From contig NC_015510.1 in the NCBI RefSeq assembly GCF_000212735.1, forward strand, positions 4,031,001 through 4,095,000: a stretch of DNA of 64,000 nucleotides, given 5' to 3'. A program made the translations under genes and the position numbers. The notes below the pieces were generated by a model. That model was given only the letters and a program-made list of their open reading frames with translations, was not told the origin of the DNA and ran no database searches. Positions 59,278-64,000 of this stretch are shown one piece after another; position 1 is the first letter of the stretch, and the number at the start of each line of letters is the position of its first letter. The stretch is from Haliscomenobacter hydrossis DSM 1100 (GTDB lineage Bacteria > Bacteroidota > Bacteroidia > Chitinophagales > Saprospiraceae).

Positions 59278-60653
59278 TTTAAACTTTTCACCGGTGCCTT
59301 CAATTTAGGTTCTTCCGATTTTCCTTCTTCCTTTTGGTAATAATTGGGCGGGAAACCATTGAGCTGACGCCAGAGTTCATACCATAGTGTAACATTCTGT
59401 AGAAGGGCGATGCCTTGAGCGCCCGAACCGGGGCGAAGCGCTTTGGGCCAGGGTTTTCCATTCACTTCATCCGGAGCTACTAGTATGCGGTACATCCCAT
59501 TGTCGCTGATGATGTTATCAATGGCTACCACATCTCCTTTAAAAGTGCCGAAAGAAAAACCCGGCCAGCCTGAAAAAACGATAGCGGGCCAGCCATCAAA
59601 TAAAAAGCGCACCTCCTGTCCTAAATTGACCAGAGGGTAATCCAATGGTTTGACATACATCTCCACAGCCAGGGTGTATTCAAGTGGCAGAATACTCACA
59701 ATGGCATCCCCGTCTTTGATGTTTTCGCCAATACCTGCCTGCATCGCCTTGGCAATGATGCCATCTTGTGGTGCAAGCACAAAATAAAATTCGTTGCGCT
59801 GGCGGTAGTTTTCTACCTGGATTTCCAATTTGCTGATGTCGGCCTCGGTCGTATACTGATCCGATCGGGCGCTAGCAATATCAGATTCCGCTTTGGCAAT
59901 TTTTTGAGCCGTTTCGGCGATCGCCTGACTCAGTTCCGTACGCAGAATTTGCAGGTCTTGTCGACTTATGTTGAGCTTGTTGCGGGCATCCACCACTTTG
60001 GCTTCGGTTTCCTGTACCTTGAAGCGTTTGTCCTCCACTTCAGTACGTGGTTTAATACCGTCTCTAAATAAGGCATCAGTACGTTTGAGTTGGACCCGGG
60101 CAATCGAATCGTCCAGGATGGCCCGCCGAAAAGCGATGCTGTCCGTAATGATTTTTAACCGGGTTTGTTGGAGTTTGTTTTGGAGTTGGTTGCGTTTTTG
60201 GGTCAGTTCTTCACGGTAGGCGTTGATCTGATCCTGGAGGGCAGTAGCCTTGCGTTGGTAGGCACCGATGGAGCCCGTTTTGGCATTGACCTGCTTTTGG
60301 GTGCGCTGTACGATTTGGGGATCAAAGTAGTCAGCTTTGATTTCCGTGAGGTGTAAGATGGTATCCCCTTTACGCACGGTATCTCCTTCGCGCACATACC
60401 ATTTTTCAATTTGTCCGGCAATGGTAGACTGCACCGTTTGGGGGCGTTGTTCCGGTCGCAGCGTAGTCACTTTGCCCTTGGATTGAATATTTTGGGTCCA
60501 GGGCAAAAACAAAAAAACAACGGCCAGGACAAATAAGCCTCCCATCCAGCGCGCAAACATCACGTTGGCACTGGAGAGGGAAGTCTTCTCAAATGACTTG
60601 TATTTTTCCTGCTGAATTTGTGCAGTGATCGATTCTGGTGATATGTTGAGCAT
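59274..60653 (-). CDS. HlyD-family periplasmic adaptor
   Basis: A 459-residue adaptor. A cytoplasmic N-terminus precedes one membrane helix (MGGLFVLAVVFLFLPW), then the lipoyl-like half (AGQIEKWYVREGDTVRKGD), a long helical hairpin (about 120-270, heptad-rich) and a beta-barrel region. It links the ABC transporter to the TolC-family channel. It has no signs of frameshift. Genes upstream and downstream encode those partners. Confidence 0.92.
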   Translation of the reverse strand: MLNISPESITAQIQQEKYKSFEKTSLSSANVMFARWMGGLFVLAVVFLFLPWTQNIQSKGKVTTLRPEQRPQTVQSTIAGQIEKWYVREGDTVRKGDTILHLTEIKADYFDPQIVQRTQKQVNAKTGSIGAYQRKATALQDQINAYREELTQKRNQLQNKLQQTRLKIITDSIAFRRAILDDSIARVQLKRTDALFRDGIKPRTEVEDKRFKVQETEAKVVDARNKLNISRQDLQILRTELSQAIAETAQKIAKAESDIASARSDQYTTEADISKLEIQVENYRQRNEFYFVLAPQDGIIAKAMQAGIGENIKDGDAIVSILPLEYTLAVEMYVKPLDYPLVNLGQEVRFLFDGWPAIVFSGWPGFSFGTFKGDVVAIDNIISDNGMYRILVAPDEVNGKPWPKALRPGSGAQGIALLQNVTLWYELWRQLNGFPPNYYQKEEGKSEEPKLKAPVKSLK

Positions 60654-60666
60654 GTTTTTTAGTTTA

Positions 60667-60782
60667 GGGGGTTGAGGTGTTGAGAAGTTGAGGCTACCGC
60701 AAGAATCCGGTCACTGACTGTAGCCGAAGTGCAGGGATTCCTGCGTTAGCCCCAACTTCTCAACACCTCAACTTCTCAACCC
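60667..60782. repeat. Inverted repeat between HlyD-family and ABC genes
   Basis: Arms at about 60667-60695 and 60748-60782 pair (TTGAGGTGTTGAGAAGTTGA against TCAACTTCTCAACACCTCAA). A second internal pair is GCAAGAATCC with GGATTCCTGC. It covers the space between the two genes and overlaps the ABC gene's last codons. Confidence 0.8.
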
Positions 60783-62524
60783 AATAATTCAATTTCTTTA
60801 CTGCGAAACACCGTGTTAAAAACCGGATGATCCTGTAAGGATTTCCAGGTGCCTTCGGCAATGATTTGACCCTGTTCCATGAGCAACAAGCGGTCGCATT
60901 GCGCAGCCAATACCGGATCGCTGGATACGGCGACCAGCGTCCAGGGGGCATCGCGACGGGCGATGAAACTGGCAATAAAATCGCGGTCTTTGGACTCCAG
61001 GCTTTTAAAAAAATCTTCGGCTAAAAGCAACTTGGGCTGGGTAACTACGGCACGCAACAAGATCAACTTGGTGCGGATGGTATGGGGGATATTGCGGCCT
61101 TCCGGCAATAAAATGGTATTGTAGCCATTCGGCAAATTGCGGATGTAACTGGCAATACCCAATTCTTCGGCTAAATCAACAATGGCCTCCAAAGGCGTAT
61201 CTGGGTTACCCAGGGTAATGTTTTCGAGGATGCTTCCGGTAAAAATATTGGATTCGTGGATATAGTCGCCAATGTTACCGCGCAAACTGCACAAATCCAA
61301 GCTTTTTAAAGGGAAACCATTGTAAGCGATGCTGCCCTCAAAATCGGCGTAAATCCCGGCGATGAGCTGCAGCAGGGTACTTTTTCCAGAGCTTTGGCTT
61401 CCCGCAATACAAACCCGCTCACCGGGTTTGATTTCCAAGGAAACCCCATTTAAGGTTGGGCGATCGGCATCTTCAAATTTGAAGCTCAAATTTTCGACCT
61501 GTAGATGCATCGGCTTTTCCCGGTCAATTTGATCGAAGCGCAAGCCGTCACTTTTTTCGATGGGGAGGTCGGTCATAAAACCCAGTTTGTCCAGGGCAGT
61601 CAGGACATCATAGATGGACTCCATGGTCAAAATCACCTTTTCCACATTGCCAATCACCAGGATCACCACAATTTCTGCGGCCACAAACTGACCGATGGTC
61701 ATCTCATTGTTGATCACCAAATAGCTGCCCAAAGCCAGCAAGGCAAAAGTGATCAGTACTTTGAAAGCAACGATGACCGCGTATTGGAACTTGAGCACTT
61801 TGAAATGTTCGGCCCGATTGTCGAGGTATTTGGAAACCAGGCCATCAGTACGCCGCAAAGGATAGGGGGTATAACCCGCCATTTTGAAGGTACTCAGCGA
61901 GCGCGCCATTTCTTCCAGCCAATACACTACCTCGTATTTGTATTTGGATTCGCTCAAACTGGACGATAAGCCCCGTGGCCCCGTAAATCGATACACCAGA
62001 AAGAGCAAGAATCCCAAAAGCACGCCAAAAAAGGCGAAAAAAGAATGGTAAAAGGCCATAAGAATCACCCCAAAGGTAATATTGAGAATGGCCTCAGAAA
62101 AGTCAATCAGGATTTTTGGTAAACCTTTTTGCAAATTGAGGGTGTCAAAAAAACGGTTGACCAACTCTGGCGGATAAAACCGCGCCAGGGAATCCAGTTT
62201 CAAACGGGGTAAACGGTACGAAAAATCAAAAGAACTGCGCACAAAGACCCGCCGCTGAATGGTCTCCATAATGGTGATCTGCATGATTTTGATGATACCG
62301 GTTAGGGTAGTACCGATGGTTACTATCGCTATCAACATCCAGAGTGAGGCAGAAAAATCGCCCCCGCTAATTAGGCCAATGATGGCTTGTACCCCCAGCG
62401 GTAAAATTAATCCGATTAGCCCTGCAAAGATGGAATTAAGGTAAATGTAGTAGATGTCTTTGCGGTCTAGCCGTAACAATTGGAAAAAACGCTTTAGCGG
62501 ATGAATATTGGAGTTACCAGCCAT
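60776..62524 (-). CDS. ABC transporter, fused permease-ATPase with degenerate ATPase motifs
   Basis: A 582-residue type I exporter half. Six membrane helices lie in residues 20-310 and an ATPase domain from about 340. Walker A is intact (G375-SQSSGKST). The signature LSGGQ is replaced by IPHTIRTK, the Walker B Asp-Glu is inverted to E503-D504, and the H-loop His is Ser (VAVSSDP). No peptidase domain is present. It is the first gene of the ABC-HlyD-TolC operon, so the substrate is probably exported across both membranes. Loss of the signature suggests weak or altered hydrolysis. Confidence 0.88.
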   Translation of the reverse strand: MAGNSNIHPLKRFFQLLRLDRKDIYYIYLNSIFAGLIGLILPLGVQAIIGLISGGDFSASLWMLIAIVTIGTTLTGIIKIMQITIMETIQRRVFVRSSFDFSYRLPRLKLDSLARFYPPELVNRFFDTLNLQKGLPKILIDFSEAILNITFGVILMAFYHSFFAFFGVLLGFLLFLVYRFTGPRGLSSSLSESKYKYEVVYWLEEMARSLSTFKMAGYTPYPLRRTDGLVSKYLDNRAEHFKVLKFQYAVIVAFKVLITFALLALGSYLVINNEMTIGQFVAAEIVVILVIGNVEKVILTMESIYDVLTALDKLGFMTDLPIEKSDGLRFDQIDREKPMHLQVENLSFKFEDADRPTLNGVSLEIKPGERVCIAGSQSSGKSTLLQLIAGIYADFEGSIAYNGFPLKSLDLCSLRGNIGDYIHESNIFTGSILENITLGNPDTPLEAIVDLAEELGIASYIRNLPNGYNTILLPEGRNIPHTIRTKLILLRAVVTQPKLLLAEDFFKSLESKDRDFIASFIARRDAPWTLVAVSSDPVLAAQCDRLLLMEQGQIIAEGTWKSLQDHPVFNTVFRSKEIELLG

Positions 62525-62563
62525 TCACAGTTAAGTTTTCAGATTAAGATCAAAACGCTAGCA

Positions 62564-63097
62564 TTAACTCAAAATATCCTCAATTTGTTTAGCGGAATAC
62601 ATTCCGCGCATTTGGGCTTGAAGTTTTTGCCGGGCAAAGAAAATTCTGCTTTTGATGGTACCAAGTGGAACCTCTAGTTCTTCCGCAATTTCTTCGTATT
62701 TGAATCCGCGAAAGTGCATCAGAAAAGGAATACGCACCCAGTCCTCTAATTGTTCAATGACCCGGAGAATTTCTTCACTCATCAAACCCGATTCACCATG
62801 GTTCATCACGGTTTGTTGACCAGAGTCGATCAAAAAATCATTGTTCGTGCTGTCATTGAGGGTTTGGCGGCGTTTGCGTTTGCGGTACTCATTGATGAAA
62901 GAATTGCGCATGATGGTCATCAACCAGGCTCGCAGATTGGTTTGAGGTTCATAGCGATGCCAGTACTTAAAAGCCTTATAAGCAGTTTCTTGCACCAAAT
63001 CGCGAGCAGATTCTTCATCTTTTGTGAGGTTAAGCGCAAAAGAAAAGAGCGTTCTGCGCAGGCGGTCAAACTGAGTTGAAAATTCGATCGTTGACAT
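62564..63097 (-). CDS. ECF-type RNA polymerase sigma factor
   Basis: A 177-residue sigma-70 family protein. Region 2 is seen in ESARDLVQETAYKAFKYW and NLRAWLMTIMRNSFINEYRKR. Region 4 is seen in IPFLMHFRGFKYEEIAEELE and VPLGTIKSRIFFARQKL. It lies 39 bases upstream of the ABC gene in the same direction and may direct expression of the export operon. There is no anti-sigma gene beside it. Confidence 0.93.
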   Translation of the reverse strand: MSTIEFSTQFDRLRRTLFSFALNLTKDEESARDLVQETAYKAFKYWHRYEPQTNLRAWLMTIMRNSFINEYRKRKRRQTLNDSTNNDFLIDSGQQTVMNHGESGLMSEEILRVIEQLEDWVRIPFLMHFRGFKYEEIAEELEVPLGTIKSRIFFARQKLQAQMRGMYSAKQIEDILS

Positions 63098-63302
63098 GGT
63101 GATAATTTTTTGCTTTGTAAAATAATAGTATTTCTATCAACAAAGATAGCTAGACAATTTATTCCGCGCAAGTATCTGTTGAATATTTTTCCAAAAAGAT
63201 TAAACAAAAAAAGACAATAGTTATAATCAAATGATAGTAAGCGTGTTGAAAAATGTGTGGTCAGCCTTAATAATTTTACGGCAATGCCTTATCTTTCGCT
63301 CC

Positions 63303-64000
63303 ATGGAAAATACCCTTTGGTTACCCTGGATTCGGGGCTTTGAAGCCTATCTGCTTTTGGAAAGGAGTCTGGCTGGCAACACCATCGAAGCCTACACCCG
63401 GGACATTGGAAAGCTGGCCGAATACCTCGGTATGCAAGAACGAAACCTGGGGCCTGCTGATGTGCGAGCAGAAGATTTGACTACCTTTTTAGCTTGGCTG
63501 AATGAACTGGGCTTGAGTGCTCCCTCGCAGGCCAGGCTACTTTCCGCCCTGAAGACTTTCTACAAATACCTGCTGCTGGAAGAGGGAATTAAAGATGATC
63601 CAACCGCCTTATTGGAAGGCCCGCGCTTGCAGCGCTCCATTCCTTCCGTCTTGAGCTACGATGACATTCAAGCCATGTTGGTAACGATTGACCTGAGTAC
63701 AGCGCAAGGACAGCGCAACCGGGCCATTTTGGAAATATTGTACGCTTGTGGTTTACGGGTGAGTGAATTGTGCGATTTACGCCTGTCCAATTTGTTCCTG
63801 GATGTGGAGTTCCTCCGTATCATAGGCAAGGGCAACAAAGAACGGATTGTGCCCATCGGTGCCGATGCCATCAAGCACCTGAATTTTTACCTGGAAGGTG
63901 CACGCAAACAGCTTCCTCAAGTAAAAAAAGGGCATGAGAATTACGTTTTTTTGAACCGCCGAGGCGCAAGGCTTAGTCGAGTCATGGTTTTTTTAATCGT
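63303..64000 (+). CDS. xerD: XerD-like tyrosine recombinase (3' truncated by window edge)
   Basis: An open frame starts at ATG 63303 (MENTLWLPWIRGFEAYLLLE) and runs to the window end. The SAM-like N-terminal domain is complete (SLAGNTIEAYTRDIGKLAEY, LLSALKTFYKYLLLEEG). The catalytic domain has the Arg in YACGLRVSELCDL and the Lys in GKGNKERIVPIG. The HxxR and Tyr motifs lie beyond the window. It resolves chromosome dimers with XerC at dif in the usual case. It is divergent from the sigma gene, with 205 bases between. Confidence 0.92.
   Translation, partial: MENTLWLPWIRGFEAYLLLERSLAGNTIEAYTRDIGKLAEYLGMQERNLGPADVRAEDLTTFLAWLNELGLSAPSQARLLSALKTFYKYLLLEEGIKDDPTALLEGPRLQRSIPSVLSYDDIQAMLVTIDLSTAQGQRNRAILEILYACGLRVSELCDLRLSNLFLDVEFLRIIGKGNKERIVPIGADAIKHLNFYLEGARKQLPQVKKGHENYVFLNRRGARLSRVMVFLI

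Overview
The window looks like Bacteroidota chromosome, most probably the class Saprospiria (Haliscomenobacter/Lewinella-like). The evidence is bacillithiol synthesis (BshA), a type IX secretion (T9SS) sorting tail on the protein at 54.1-56.2 kb, a TTTG-N19-TAnnTTTG promoter, several ECF sigma factors, TonB-C/M56 and LytTR/LytS signalling proteins, and many intergenic hairpin repeats. The class is an inference; the phylum is well supported. No tRNA, rRNA or CRISPR array was recognised.

Layout. 0-9 kb: a partial OmpA-like protein, bshA with an IS982-family element just upstream, a molybdopterin oxidoreductase, an OmpR-type two-component pair, lgt, and an ECF sigma factor with a membrane protein. 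9.5-14 kb: a WD40-caspase protein and a Tat-exported aminotransferase. 14-20.8 kb: a compact minus-strand operon sulP - beta-carbonic anhydrase - dabA - dabB with its own intrinsic terminator, predicted to take up and hydrate inorganic carbon. 21-27.7 kb: small membrane proteins, an 18-bp tandem array, mnmG, a TMTC-like TPR glycosyltransferase, a rhodanese and an M15 peptidase. 27.8-30.2 kb: a type II restriction-modification system, with a Cfr10I/Bse634I-like nuclease convergent with a C5-methyltransferase that is coupled to a DUF6471 protein. 30.2-39.4 kb: LytTR/LytS pair, odhB, hpt, inositol monophosphatase, a DsbA/FrnE-type protein, gamma-carbonic anhydrase and an SGNH hydrolase.

39.4-51.1 kb is an AT-richer accessory island, bounded by a decayed glpD 3' fragment on one side and intact glpD on the other. 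It holds an orphan MntA antitoxin with a broken hepT, and a tightly overlapping four-gene operon: double-GHKL ATPase/histidine kinase, receiver-coiled-coil protein, HNH nuclease, Eco57I-like adenine methyltransferase. It also holds a DUF4258/YgiT toxin-antitoxin pair, a second YgiT gene split by an IS5-family element, a large PIN-like protein and one unknown gene. The four-gene operon is the best candidate for an undescribed system: a restriction-modification module apparently wired to two-component phosphorelay parts.

51-64 kb: an MpaB-like oxygenase, glpD, a BlaI-controlled cluster (BlaI, serine hydrolase, M56-TonB-TonB-T9SS fusion, two secreted TonB-C proteins), a TolC/HlyD/ABC export operon whose ABC ATPase has lost canonical motifs, an ECF sigma factor, and the start of xerD.

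A recurrent theme is long imperfect inverted repeats between genes (4.7, 9.2, 12.4, 21.5, 26.4, 32.3, 59.2 and 60.7 kb). Several have multiple nested arms and short G/C-rich palindromic cores.
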